Below are positions 8,532 to 17,226 of a stretch of DNA of 64,000 nt, one piece after another. Made by a program: the position numbers and the translations under genes. The notes beneath the pieces are model-generated. The model ran no database searches. It saw nothing but the letters and a program-made list of their open reading frames with translations, and was not told where the DNA came from. Each line of letters opens with the position of its first letter. Position 1 is the first letter of the stretch. Origin of the DNA: Flavobacterium sp. CBA20B-1 (GTDB lineage Bacteria > Bacteroidota > Bacteroidia > Flavobacteriales > Flavobacteriaceae); assembly GCF_028473145.1 (NCBI RefSeq), contig NZ_CP092370.1, forward strand, positions 62,001-126,000, read 5' to 3'.

Positions 8532-9229
8532 TGATCATACCATTGTTATTGGGTTTGCTAAGCAGTCTGCATTGTGTGGCCATGTGCGGACCCATTGCTT
8601 TGGCATTACCTGTACACCAGTTTTCCACCACCAAAAAAACACTCTTAATTGTGCTGTATCATTTGGGTAGAATATCAGTATATACGTTGCTGGGCGTTGT
8701 TTTTGGAACGATAGGAAAAGGGTTGTTTATCACAGGTTTTCAACAACAAACATCGATTATTTTGGGGATTTGTTTAATAATAAGTGTACTTTTTTTAAAT
8801 GAAAAAAGGTTGCAACAATCACTCTTAAAGTTCAATTCAAAAGGATATATGAAGTTTAAAAGTGTGTTTGGAGCATACCTTAAAAAGCGGACCGCCTTTT
8901 CTTTATATGTTTTGGGACTACTAAATGGCTTGTTGCCTTGCGCCATGATTTATATGGCATTGTTTGGAGCAACTGCCACTCAAGGTGGGGTATATGGTGG
9001 TTTGTTCATGCTTTGGTATGGTTTGGGAACCATTCCGTTGCTAACCGTTTTAATTTGGATGAGCAGTTGGATTAATAAATACTTTAAAAATAAATTGCAA
9101 AAAGCAGTACCTGTATTTTTAACTTTTACAGGAATTTTATTGATTTTAAGAGGATTAGATTTAGCAATTCCGTATGTTTCTCCATCCACCTTACAACTTT
9201 TTATATCTGCAAATCCGCAATGCTTTTGA
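8531..9229 (+). CDS. sulfite exporter TauE/SafE-like (DsbD_2 domain) membrane protein
   Basis: This 232-residue polytopic protein begins LLLGLLSSLHCVAMCGPIAL, with the paired cysteines and the internal GLLNGLLPCAMIYMAL repeat of the DsbD_2/TauE-SafE family (also called UreH-like or CcdA-like). About six membrane helices are visible. In Bacteroidota it is the usual last gene of the cbb3 cluster, where it probably moves copper or reducing equivalents across the membrane for oxidase maturation; that role is inferred from context. Translation is probably coupled to fixH. Confidence 0.85.
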   Translation: MIIPLLLGLLSSLHCVAMCGPIALALPVHQFSTTKKTLLIVLYHLGRISVYTLLGVVFGTIGKGLFITGFQQQTSIILGICLIISVLFLNEKRLQQSLLKFNSKGYMKFKSVFGAYLKKRTAFSLYVLGLLNGLLPCAMIYMALFGATATQGGVYGGLFMLWYGLGTIPLLTVLIWMSSWINKYFKNKLQKAVPVFLTFTGILLILRGLDLAIPYVSPSTLQLFISANPQCF

Positions 9230-9343
9230 TGGTATTTTTGATGGATACAAAGTTTAAAACAATAAGTGGATGAGTGTTTACCTTTACAATTTTCAAAAGC
9301 GCTTACTATTTAATCGGTAGTTTGATAATCTTTTTCAAATTGA

Positions 9344-9523
9344 AATAACAAATACGAATTATCTTTTTTAAGGGATTATATCAATCATCAAGACAGCTTA
9401 CTTCATCATAAAAACGAATTGGCTATCAAAATAAAAGAAGAATAGAATTATAATGAATACATTCATAATTTTAAATTGACAGAGAAAGAAATAAAATCGA
9501 TTGTTTATTATCTTAAAAAGTAA
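9344..9523 (+). pseudogene. probable remnant of a small cytochrome c gene
   Basis: The 357-base interval between the SafE-like gene and the MutS-like gene contains no intact ORF. Frame +2 reads ELSFLRDYINHQDSLLHHKN, then an in-frame TAG at 9443, then a tail ending LTEKEIKSIVYYLKK and a stop at 9521. That ending is the pattern of the last helix of class I cytochrome c domains (LT-x-x-E-I-x-x-[IV]-x-Y-L). No CxxCH can be found upstream, so the 5' half with the haem site is lost or scrambled. The position next to the cbb3 operon fits. The call is a pattern match by eye. Confidence 0.4.
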
Positions 9524-9556
9524 AAACCATCTCATTTGCGAGATGGTTTTTTTGTG
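9524..9556 (+). terminator. rho-independent terminator
   Basis: AAACCATCTC and GAGATGGTTT form a 10-bp stem around a 6-base loop, followed by a run of T. It lies directly after the cytochrome relic and ends the cco operon transcript before the MutS-like gene. Confidence 0.85.
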
Positions 9557-9586
9557 CGTATTTTTATTCCCACTTAAAACCACATC

Positions 9587-11347
9587 ATGTATTCAAAAAT
9601 AAGCCAAGAACAAGAGATCATCTTAAAAAAGTTATTAAAGCAAAAAAACGCTATCAGCTTTACACGTATTGTTTTATTAGCAGCTTCGGTTTATTTTTTA
9701 TATTTAATGCTCTACCGCAAACAAGAAGTTTTTGGGTGGATGGCATTGGTTTTTATTGTTTTGTTTATACTAGTGGTAACGGTTTATTTGAAATTGCAAA
9801 GCAAAGTTGCCTATCACAAAACATTAAAGCAAATCAATACCAACGAACTTTCTTTTTTATCGGGAACACATCAGTTTAACGATGGTTTGGCGTATCAAAA
9901 TCCGCAACATGCTTTTTCTTATGATTTAGATTTGTTTGGACCGCATTCTATTTTTCAGTTCATCAATCGCACGGGAACATTTTTGGGAGAAGAAGCTTTG
10001 GCTGAAAGTTTACAGCAAATTCCCACTGCCGATTACATCCTTCAAAAACAAGAAGCAATAAAGGAATTAGCACCTAATTTAACATTTCGCCAGCATTTTC
10101 AAGCGTTATCACACTTGGCTGATACTGCAAAAGAAGATGATTTGGCCATAAAAAAGTGGAGCGAATCATCCATTCAAAATCCACCAAAAGGCAATCAAAT
10201 TTTAGCAATTGCTTTTCCTGTTTTACTATTTTTATCGATTCTTGGCTGGATTTTTAATCTGCACGTAGTTTTTCCAAAATTGGTATTCTTGTTTTTTACG
10301 CTGAATTTAATTGCCATGGGAAGTTTTAGCAGATTCATCATGAAAGAAATCGGTAAAAGTGACAAAATTTCCAACACATTAATGCAATATTCTAAAATGT
10401 TGCAGGCTTTTGAAAGTCAATCTTTTCAATCAAAACACCTGCAATTGCTGCAAAATCAACTCAAATTCAAACAAAATACGGCTTTCGAAATTGTAACCCA
10501 ATTGGCCAATCACTTTGAAAAACTGAACACAATTGCCAATTTATTTGTTTTTATAGCATTTAATGGTTTGTTTCAGTATCATTTTTGGGTGTATAAAAAG
10601 TTGCAAAACTGGAAAAGCAACCATCAAAAACAATTGTGGGAATATATGAAAATTCTAGGTGAGGTAGAGGCATTAAACAGCTTGGCAAATTTTGCCTATA
10701 ACAATTCCGATTATCAATATCCCAACATTTCTTCAGACCAAATCACTTTTGAAAATTTGGGTCATCCGTTAATTCCAAAAGAAAAAAGAGTCCGAAATTC
10801 GATAGATTTCCACAATAAAAGCTTTGTGATTTTAACAGGAAGCAATATGAGCGGTAAAAGTACTTTTTTGCGAACCATTGGTATTAATTTGGTTTTAAGT
10901 TATTGTGGCGCGCCAATCGATGCGCAACAAGCAAGCGTTTATCCTTTGCCATTGTGGGTTTCGATGCGATTAACCGATTCGCTTTCAGATAGTGAATCGT
11001 TCTTTTTTGCCGAAGTAAAACGATTGAAACAAATCGTTACCAAAGCAGAAAAACAACCCATTTTTGTTTTGCTAGACGAGATTTTAAAGGGAACGAATTC
11101 CAATGACAAGCAATCGGGAACCATTGGCGTGATTGAAAAACTGCATCAGATGAATGTGTTGGGAGTGATTGCCACACACGATTTGGAAGTATGCGAAACC
11201 ACAAATAAATATCCCGAAACTATGGAAAATAAATGTTTCGAGGTGGAAATAATTAACAATGAACTCCATTTTGATTATTTGCTTAAAGACGGTATCTGCC
11301 AAAATAAAAATGCGACATTCATTATGAAAAAAATGGAGATTATTTAA
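9587..11347 (+). CDS. membrane-associated MutS-like ATPase
   Basis: This 586-residue protein carries a C-terminal MutS domain V ATPase: Walker A GSNMSGKSTFL at about 418-428, Walker B FVLLDEILKGTNS near 500, and the signature segment LSDSESFFFAEVKRL between them. The N-terminal part lacks the mismatch-recognition and connector domains of MutS. Instead it has two membrane helices (about 25-75) and two more around 205-250, then a helical core or lever domain. This architecture is a recurrent Bacteroidota family annotated as a DNA mismatch repair protein, but membrane anchoring makes classical mismatch repair unlikely. It probably shares a transcript with the following HutD gene. Confidence 0.8.
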   Translation: MYSKISQEQEIILKKLLKQKNAISFTRIVLLAASVYFLYLMLYRKQEVFGWMALVFIVLFILVVTVYLKLQSKVAYHKTLKQINTNELSFLSGTHQFNDGLAYQNPQHAFSYDLDLFGPHSIFQFINRTGTFLGEEALAESLQQIPTADYILQKQEAIKELAPNLTFRQHFQALSHLADTAKEDDLAIKKWSESSIQNPPKGNQILAIAFPVLLFLSILGWIFNLHVVFPKLVFLFFTLNLIAMGSFSRFIMKEIGKSDKISNTLMQYSKMLQAFESQSFQSKHLQLLQNQLKFKQNTAFEIVTQLANHFEKLNTIANLFVFIAFNGLFQYHFWVYKKLQNWKSNHQKQLWEYMKILGEVEALNSLANFAYNNSDYQYPNISSDQITFENLGHPLIPKEKRVRNSIDFHNKSFVILTGSNMSGKSTFLRTIGINLVLSYCGAPIDAQQASVYPLPLWVSMRLTDSLSDSESFFFAEVKRLKQIVTKAEKQPIFVLLDEILKGTNSNDKQSGTIGVIEKLHQMNVLGVIATHDLEVCETTNKYPETMENKCFEVEIINNELHFDYLLKDGICQNKNATFIMKKMEII

Positions 11348-11359
11348 TGTTGATGCAAA

Positions 11360-11908
11360 ATGAAAATTACTAAAATTTCAAAAGATTTTTTAAATCCAAC
11401 AGTTTGGGACGGAGGCGAAACCTATGAATATTTTATTTATCCGCCTGGATCGAATTATTCAGAACGAAATTTTTTGTTTCGAATAAGCGTGGCAACCATC
11501 ATAAAAGCACCTTCTATTTTTACTCGGTTTGAAAATTACCAGCGTTTTTTGTTGATGTTAAATGGTGATTTGCATGTGTATCAAAATGGAAAAGAGGCAT
11601 TTTACAATCCAAACATTATTTTTCAATTTGATTCGAACGATACCATTCAATCGTTTTCTGAAGGTATTGATTTTAATTTTATGGCGCACAAAAACGCAAT
11701 TTCCAACATGATACAGACTAATAACACGCAGGTTTTATCAAACAGTTTTGTATTTATCTTTGCCAAAGAACCCATGAATTTAAGTATAAACAGTCACGAA
11801 TACCACCTTCAACCGAATGATTTATTGGTCATCAATAATGAGCAGCACCAAGAAATACGGATAAATTTGCATGCAAAGGCAATAATAGGATATTGTAACA
11901 AAATTTGA
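11360..11908 (+). CDS. HutD/Ves family cupin protein
   Basis: This 182-residue protein begins 12 bases after the MutS-like gene. The segments SKDFLNPTVWDGGETYEYFIYPPGS, FRISVATI and FTRFENYQRFLLMLNGDL correspond to the W-x-GG-T-x-E and F-P-G-x-x-R-x-L-x-x-L-x-G patterns of the HutD/Ves family, a bicupin fold linked to histidine use in Proteobacteria and to cold response in E. coli (Ves). No hut genes are nearby, so the role here is open. No metal-ligand His cluster is obvious, as is usual for the family. Confidence 0.75.
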   Translation: MKITKISKDFLNPTVWDGGETYEYFIYPPGSNYSERNFLFRISVATIIKAPSIFTRFENYQRFLLMLNGDLHVYQNGKEAFYNPNIIFQFDSNDTIQSFSEGIDFNFMAHKNAISNMIQTNNTQVLSNSFVFIFAKEPMNLSINSHEYHLQPNDLLVINNEQHQEIRINLHAKAIIGYCNKI

Positions 11909-11918
11909 TAAAAAAAAT

Positions 11919-11959
11919 TTGGAATAATTAAAATTTCAAATAACTTTGTATTTCAAAGT
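11919..11959 (+). promoter_or_regulatory. promoter and 17-bp operator for the 11968-12873 pair
   Basis: TTG at 11919, a 19-base spacer and TAACTTTG at 11941-11948 form a good Bacteroidota promoter. The near-palindrome ACTTTG-TATTT-CAAAGT at 11943-11959 overlaps the -7 box. Its exact reverse complement lies at 12899-12915. A repressor bound here would block RNA polymerase; the winged-helix protein encoded at 12583 is the obvious candidate. Confidence 0.65.
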
Positions 11960-11967
11960 AAAATAGA

Positions 11968-12582
11968 ATGAATCAAAAAGTTTCTGACGATTTAGCACAT
12001 ATCCGTTCTATGATGGAACGTTCATCCAGGTTTTTATCTTTAAGCGGATTATCTGGGATAGGAGCAGGCATTGTTGGTTTGGTAACTGGATGTTTGGCAA
12101 TGTATTTAACCAATGGAAAAATGCAATACGTTAGGAGTAATCATGTGCAACCTTACGAAAGTTACATGGTAAACCTTCTTTTAATTTTGGGAATATCAGC
12201 CTTAGTATTAGCTATTTTTTGTGGATGCTATTTTACAGTCCAAAAGAGCAAAAAGTTGGGTTTACAAATTTGGACGGCTACCACCAAGAAAATTCTGGTT
12301 CAATTGGCAATTCCATTACTCGTTGGCGGTGTTTTTGTTTTGGCGTTGCTACAATATAATTTATACGGATTGGTTGCGGGTACAACCCTTATTTTCTACG
12401 GATTGGCTTTGGTAAATGCCGAGAAATATACCTATTCAGATATTAAATATTTGGGATACTTTGAAATAGTTTTAGGCTGTTTGTCTTTATTTTTTATTGG
12501 TAAAGGATTAATCTTTTGGACAGTTGGTTTTGGCGTTTTGCACATTGTTTACGGTGTGATTTTATACCGAAAATATAAGTAA
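11968..12582 (+). CDS. hypothetical membrane protein, co-transcribed with a winged-helix regulator
   Basis: This 204-residue protein has a short N-terminal cytoplasmic segment (DDLAHIRSMMERSSRFLSLSGLSG) and about six membrane helices. The opening pattern, with an SxRFLSLSGLSGI-like segment, recurs in Bacteroidota membrane proteins paired with a small winged-helix regulator. Its stop codon directly abuts the regulator's ATG, so the two are surely co-expressed. I cannot assign a substrate. A sensor or partner role for the regulator is plausible but unproven. Confidence 0.7.
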   Translation: MNQKVSDDLAHIRSMMERSSRFLSLSGLSGIGAGIVGLVTGCLAMYLTNGKMQYVRSNHVQPYESYMVNLLLILGISALVLAIFCGCYFTVQKSKKLGLQIWTATTKKILVQLAIPLLVGGVFVLALLQYNLYGLVAGTTLIFYGLALVNAEKYTYSDIKYLGYFEIVLGCLSLFFIGKGLIFWTVGFGVLHIVYGVILYRKYK

Positions 12583-12873
12583 ATGAGTATAATTAGCGGT
12601 TTAAATAAAGAATTTGAAAGCAGAGTGCGCTTGGGAATGATGTCGGTTCTTATGGTGAACGATTGGGTAGATTTTACCGAAATGAAAAATCTGCTGCAAG
12701 TGACCGATGGCAATCTTGCAAGCCATTCTACCGCCTTAGAAAAACACGAATATATCGAAATTAAGAAAGAATTTGTGGGTAAAAAACCGCGAACATCCTA
12801 TAAAATTACCGAAGCAGGCAAGTTGGCATTTCAGCAACATCTTGCTTTCCTCGAAAAAATAATGAGACAGTAA
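12583..12873 (+). CDS. winged-helix transcriptional regulator (HTH_34/ArsR-MarR-like)
   Basis: This 96-residue protein is a single winged helix: EFESRVRLGMMSVLMVNDWVDFTEMKNLLQVTDGNLASHSTALEKHEYIEIKKEF holds the helix-turn-helix, in which the TDGNLASHSTALE stretch is the recognition helix typical of this family. It is followed by a wing with KKPRTSYKITEAGKLAF. There is no ligand domain. It is the second gene of a pair with a membrane protein. Matching operators before this pair and before the next unit suggest it controls both. Confidence 0.85.
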   Translation: MSIISGLNKEFESRVRLGMMSVLMVNDWVDFTEMKNLLQVTDGNLASHSTALEKHEYIEIKKEFVGKKPRTSYKITEAGKLAFQQHLAFLEKIMRQ

Positions 12874-12896
12874 ACCAGTCTTATTTTTTTACTAAT

Positions 12897-12915
12897 AAAC
12901 TTTGAAATACAAAGT
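12897..12915 (+). promoter_or_regulatory. second copy of the 17-bp operator, before the 12935-14949 unit
   Basis: ACTTTG-AAATA-CAAAGT at 12899-12915 is the exact reverse complement of the 11943-11959 element. It overlaps a near-consensus -7 box (AAACTTTG, 12897-12904), 30 bases before the next ATG. Confidence 0.6.
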
Positions 12916-12934
12916 ACTTTTAAATTAATATATT

Positions 12935-14302
12935 ATGAAAAAACAATTTTTAATTTTTGGCAGCGCTATTTTGTTTACCATTTTGTTCTATGATCAAGAA
13001 TTGGGGTTAAACCTATCTGTTTTTGCCCTACTTTTGGTAGTAACACAATTGGTAATGCACCCTAAGTTGATTCACAATAAAAAAGCGTTAGTGTTGGCAG
13101 CATGTGTTGTCGCAGCAAGTGTTTCAAATGCTTGGTTACTTTCGGTTGCAACTGTTTTTACCGTTGTAATCACCTCGTTTGTGTTTCGCTATTTTGTGGT
13201 GGATCCACAAATGAAATTAATTTCCAATGCGTTTAATTTTGTATTGAGTTGGCCGGCGTTTGTGGTTCGGTTTTTTAAGGTAGATGAATGGTTGGAGTTT
13301 AAAAAAGATGATTCTAAGAAAACAATCATCAAGCTGTTTTCCTATGTGGTTATTCCTTTGGTTATTCTTTCGGTTTTCTTCGGATTATATGTTTCATCAA
13401 GTGAATGGCTTAGTAAATGGTATAATCGGTACGAATGGAACATTAACGGATTAATTATTTTTACCATATTATTGGGGTTTTATATCAGTTTTGTTTTTTG
13501 GCACATCAAAAGCTTCAACTTTATAAAAGTGATTGATAAAAACCTGAAATTTCACTTTTCACGCACCGAGCAAACTGCTTTAAAACCCACATTCAATTAT
13601 ATTCCTGTAGCTTTTGAAATGCGAAGCGGTGTTATTACACTTGCTAGTTTAAATGCAATGCTTTTATTTTTTATTGTGGTTTTCAACATAGAAAATGCAC
13701 AGCAAAACATCCAACACATTTCCGAATACAGCAGTCGTACGCACAGTCAAATCTATTTAATCATTGTATCGGTTTTCTTGGCAATGGCAGTTGTTTTGTT
13801 TTTCTTTAAGAATACTTTGAATTTTATTAAAAACAATAAGTGGTTGTTGCAACTTACAAAAATTTGGATTGCATTGAATTCACTGCTGATTTGTTCCGCA
13901 TTTTATCAAAATTCAGTTTATATCAGCTCGTTGGGGTTGACCTATAAACGATTAGGTGTGTATTTGTTTTTAATTATTTGCTTTGTAGGATTGCTTTATT
14001 CCTATCTAAAAGTGCAGCATAAAAAAACTAATTTTTATTTAATAGACCGCATGTCGTGGGTGCTTTTTTACAGTTTGGTTGGTTGTTCGCTTTTTAATTG
14101 GGGCAATATTATAACGCATTACAACTTACAAAAAGAAACAGCCGATTTGAATTATCTAATGAATTTGTCTGGAAACGAAAAAGCACTGATTGATTATTAC
14201 AAAAAACAGCATATGGAAGTTCCGGAATATCTTTTAAACCTATTAAAATATTATGATGAATTACCGCTTTTATCGAAGCAGTTGTATTATAGTAATTTTT
14301 AA
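12935..14302 (+). CDS. DUF4173/DUF4153-like polytopic membrane protein
   Basis: This 455-residue protein has around twelve predicted membrane helices, starting directly at the N-terminus. The middle segment SGVITLASLNAMLLFFIVVFNIENA and the later YISSLGLTYKRLGVYLFLIICFVGL resemble the DUF4173 family, in which a Gly-Leu-Thr-Tyr-x-Arg-x-Gly-Val motif sits in the last third. The last 80 residues are cytoplasmic and helical. No function is known. It is preceded by a copy of the winged-helix operator and followed after 5 bases by another membrane protein. Confidence 0.65.
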   Translation: MKKQFLIFGSAILFTILFYDQELGLNLSVFALLLVVTQLVMHPKLIHNKKALVLAACVVAASVSNAWLLSVATVFTVVITSFVFRYFVVDPQMKLISNAFNFVLSWPAFVVRFFKVDEWLEFKKDDSKKTIIKLFSYVVIPLVILSVFFGLYVSSSEWLSKWYNRYEWNINGLIIFTILLGFYISFVFWHIKSFNFIKVIDKNLKFHFSRTEQTALKPTFNYIPVAFEMRSGVITLASLNAMLLFFIVVFNIENAQQNIQHISEYSSRTHSQIYLIIVSVFLAMAVVLFFFKNTLNFIKNNKWLLQLTKIWIALNSLLICSAFYQNSVYISSLGLTYKRLGVYLFLIICFVGLLYSYLKVQHKKTNFYLIDRMSWVLFYSLVGCSLFNWGNIITHYNLQKETADLNYLMNLSGNEKALIDYYKKQHMEVPEYLLNLLKYYDELPLLSKQLYYSNF

Positions 14303-14307
14303 GACAG

Positions 14308-14949
14308 ATGATAAAAGCATTTATTGAAAAATTCAATTTAAAGGGTTATCTAACTTTGTTAGTTGTTTGGATTCTTATTCAAATATTCACATTTTACCTC
14401 TTTCCGTTTTTTGTAATTCCATTTATATGGTTGCTAATGATACTATATTTTTTAGTATTAATAATCAGAAACGTCATCATTTCGATTAAAAATAGAAAAG
14501 TTCCTTTAACTGTCAGTCAAAGGATTCTAAAATTAACGATTGTATTAATCTTATTTAGTTTAACTTTTTATAAAGTTAACCATGTGCCACAGCTGATTGT
14601 AGAAAAGATTGATTGGTACGTTTTGTTTAAAAAAAGAACACAAATTATAGAGCAAGTAAAGAACAAAGAGTTACTACCAAATGTTACCTATAATGGTTTT
14701 ATGTGCGAGCTTCCTTTTGAATTTCCAATAGTTTCGAATGGTGGAAATGATATTGCAATTTATCATAATAATGAAAATGAATATACTATTGCTTTTTTTG
14801 TTTTTAGAAATTTTTTTGAAGCACCATCAACCAAAATAATATATTCTGAAAATCCAGAGAATATAAAATATTTTGAAGAAAAAATTAAAAGAAATCCTGA
14901 TAATAATTGGAAAATAAAGAATAATTGGTATAGAATTTATGGCGATTAA
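14308..14949 (+). CDS. hypothetical membrane protein
   Basis: This 213-residue protein has two or three N-terminal membrane helices (about residues 12-55 and 70-90) and a soluble C-terminal domain of about 110 residues with many Asn and aromatic residues. I recognise no family. It begins 5 bases after the preceding DUF4173-like gene and is followed at once by a terminator, so it is the last gene of the operator-controlled unit. Its base composition is noticeably more AT-rich than its neighbours. Confidence 0.6.
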   Translation: MIKAFIEKFNLKGYLTLLVVWILIQIFTFYLFPFFVIPFIWLLMILYFLVLIIRNVIISIKNRKVPLTVSQRILKLTIVLILFSLTFYKVNHVPQLIVEKIDWYVLFKKRTQIIEQVKNKELLPNVTYNGFMCELPFEFPIVSNGGNDIAIYHNNENEYTIAFFVFRNFFEAPSTKIIYSENPENIKYFEEKIKRNPDNNWKIKNNWYRIYGD

Positions 14950-14950
14950 T

Positions 14951-14978
14951 AAATCCGAGTTTCAAACTCGGATTTTTT
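14951..14978. terminator. bidirectional terminator
   Basis: AATCCGAGTTT and AAACTCGGATT form an 11-bp perfect stem with almost no loop, followed by TTTTTT on the plus strand. It closes the plus-strand unit and faces the minus-strand RluF remnant. Confidence 0.85.
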
Positions 14979-15279
14979 AATTTCTATTCCCTCTGCGTTC
15001 GTTTCGTAGCGGACGTTGTTCGGTAAATTTCTTTTTAAAATCTTTACGGTCTTTGGTTGGCGCTGGGTTTTTATTAACCAAAGGTTTATTGTGTTTTTGT
15101 AAGCTTCCTTCTTCGGTTTTGGTACTTTCGCTAATTAATCGGTTGAGTTCGTCCATTTCTTTTTTTGAAATTTCCCGGTATTTCCCAACGGGAACATCTA
15201 ACGAAATATTCATAATACGAATACGCTTCAATGCTACTACTTCATAATCAAAATATTCGCACATTCTGCTTCTATACAT
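14977..15279 (-). pseudogene. 3' remnant of a 23S rRNA pseudouridine synthase gene (RluF-like)
   Basis: The readable 100 residues start at an MCEYFDYEV motif, continue with LKRIRIMNISLDVPVGKYRE, and end in a basic, disordered tail. This matches only the extreme C-terminus of RluF-type synthases, where the motif normally follows G-x-x-R-Q-I-R-R. The S4 domain, the catalytic Asp and about 180 residues are absent. Just upstream the same frame shows stops (for example after IRN), so the gene is 5'-truncated. It could still be translated from the ATG at 15279, but it could not be catalytic. Confidence 0.7.
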
Positions 15280-15397
15280 TCTAGTTTAATTCCTAATCAT
15301 ATTTGACTTTCTTTTCATAGAAATGCCCCAAACAGTATTTAACTTTTTGGAGCATGTTCAAACTAAATAACGGTTTTTTTATAAACTAAACGAACTA

Positions 15398-17194
15398 TTA
15401 AAAACTATACTTATTTTCTCCAATTACGTGGCTGGCAATGGTTTCTTTCAACTGTACCACATTAGGTTGATTGGTATATTTTGTGAAACGGCGCAAGCCC
15501 ATTAGCATCATACGTTGTTCATCTTCTTCTGCAAACGAAACAATTCCTTCTTTTCCTTTGGTATAAATGATATCAACAGCTTGGTATAAATACAATTTTG
15601 CCATGGCAATTTGTACACTTGCGGCATCTTCACCAATATTTTTAGCTAATTTTTCTGTACGCAAAATACCTGATTCAGCCATATAAATTTCAATCAACAT
15701 ATCCGCTGCAGCCATTAATAACTGTTGGTGTTGATCTAATTCGGTTCCGTATTTTTGTACTGCCGAGCCGGCTACCATTAAAAAGGCTTTTTTCAATTTT
15801 GCAATCAATGCTTTTTCTTCTGCAAATAATTCAGAATAATCGGGAGTTTCAAAATCGGGTATTCCCAATAATTCTTCGCCCACTTTCATTGCCGGACCCA
15901 ATAAATCAACATGGCCTTTCATGGCTTTTTTGATGAGCATACCAACGGTTAACATTCGGTTGATTTCGTTAGTTCCTTCATAAATTCTTGAAATACGCGC
16001 ATCTCTCCAAGCACTTTCCATTGGTGTATCTTCAGAAAATCCCATTCCGCCAAAAATTTGAATGCCTTCATCGGCACAATGTTGTACATCTTCAGAAACA
16101 GCAACTTTTAAAATAGAACATTCAATTGCAAATTCTTCCACACCTTTTAATTCAGCTTCCTGATGCGAATTCCCTTCAGCCAAACGCGCATTGATTCTGT
16201 TTTCGATGTCACCTGCAGCTCTATACGAAGCCGATTCGCCAATATACGCATTGGTTGCTAAATCGGCAATTTTTGAACGAATAGCTCCAAAATTGGCAAT
16301 AGGTGTTTTAAATTGTACACGTTCGTTGGCATAATTTACCGATTGTGTAATTAAACGGCGTTGTGAATCTAAACACGCAGCTGCTAATTTAATTCTACCC
16401 ACATTTAAAGCGTTCATGGCAATTTTAAAACCTTCACCACGACCGCCCAACATATTTTCTACAGGAACAATCGTATCGTTAAAAAACACCTGACGTGTTG
16501 AACTGGCACGGATTCCCAATTTGTGTTCTTCTTCGCCCAAAGTGATTCCGTTTGGATTGGCAGCATCGTATTCCACAATAAAGCCAGTAATGTTTTTATC
16601 GTCTTCAATTCGGGCAAAAACAATCATTAAATGACAAAAACCAGCATTTGAAATCCACATTTTTTGTCCGTTTATTTTGTACGATTTCCCATCTGCACTT
16701 AATTCTGCCTTTGTTTTCCCTGAATTAGCGTCAGATCCCGCACCTGGTTCGGTTAAACAGTATGATCCAAACCATTCACCCGAAGACAATTTAGGAACGT
16801 ATTTTTGCTTTTGTTCTTCGGTTCCGTACAAAGTAATTGGCATGGTTCCGATGCCGGTATGTGCGCCAAATGCCGTTGAAAATGAACCTGTTGCGCCCGA
16901 AATATAATCGCAGGTAAGCATGGTTGATACAAAGCCCATTCCCAGACCGCCGTAAGCTTCTGGAACTGCCACGCCTAAAAAGCCCAATTCACCAGCTTCG
17001 CGCATGCACTCTTCGGTAAATTGATAATCTTTTTTCTCGAATCGATCTTTATTAGGCCAAATTTTGCGATCAATAAATTCTTTTACTGAATCGCGCATCA
17101 TTTTTTGTTCTTCCGAAAAATCTTCGGGTGTAAAAATGTTTTCTGCTAAGGTCTCTTTTACTAAAAATTGACCACCTCTTGTGATGTTTTCCAT
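15398..17194 (-). CDS. fadE: acyl-CoA dehydrogenase (FadE-type)
   Basis: This 598-residue flavoenzyme would catalyse the first step of fatty-acid beta-oxidation. The N-terminal domain shows EDFSEEQKMMRDSVKEFID; the FAD-binding centre shows CLTEPGAGSDANSGKT and KMWISNAGFCHL; the catalytic-Glu region reads RISRIYEGTNEINRML at about 400-415. A C-terminal extension of about 150 residues places it with the longer VLCAD-like or FadE (Bacillus) group. It is last in the fadN-fadA-fadE order known from Bacillus. A four-helix-bundle cassette separates it from fadA. Confidence 0.92.
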   Translation of the reverse strand: MENITRGGQFLVKETLAENIFTPEDFSEEQKMMRDSVKEFIDRKIWPNKDRFEKKDYQFTEECMREAGELGFLGVAVPEAYGGLGMGFVSTMLTCDYISGATGSFSTAFGAHTGIGTMPITLYGTEEQKQKYVPKLSSGEWFGSYCLTEPGAGSDANSGKTKAELSADGKSYKINGQKMWISNAGFCHLMIVFARIEDDKNITGFIVEYDAANPNGITLGEEEHKLGIRASSTRQVFFNDTIVPVENMLGGRGEGFKIAMNALNVGRIKLAAACLDSQRRLITQSVNYANERVQFKTPIANFGAIRSKIADLATNAYIGESASYRAAGDIENRINARLAEGNSHQEAELKGVEEFAIECSILKVAVSEDVQHCADEGIQIFGGMGFSEDTPMESAWRDARISRIYEGTNEINRMLTVGMLIKKAMKGHVDLLGPAMKVGEELLGIPDFETPDYSELFAEEKALIAKLKKAFLMVAGSAVQKYGTELDQHQQLLMAAADMLIEIYMAESGILRTEKLAKNIGEDAASVQIAMAKLYLYQAVDIIYTKGKEGIVSFAEEDEQRMMLMGLRRFTKYTNQPNVVQLKETIASHVIGENKYSF

Positions 17195-17226
17195 TGTGTA
17201 TCTGTTTTGAGAAAAGAAAATAGAAA

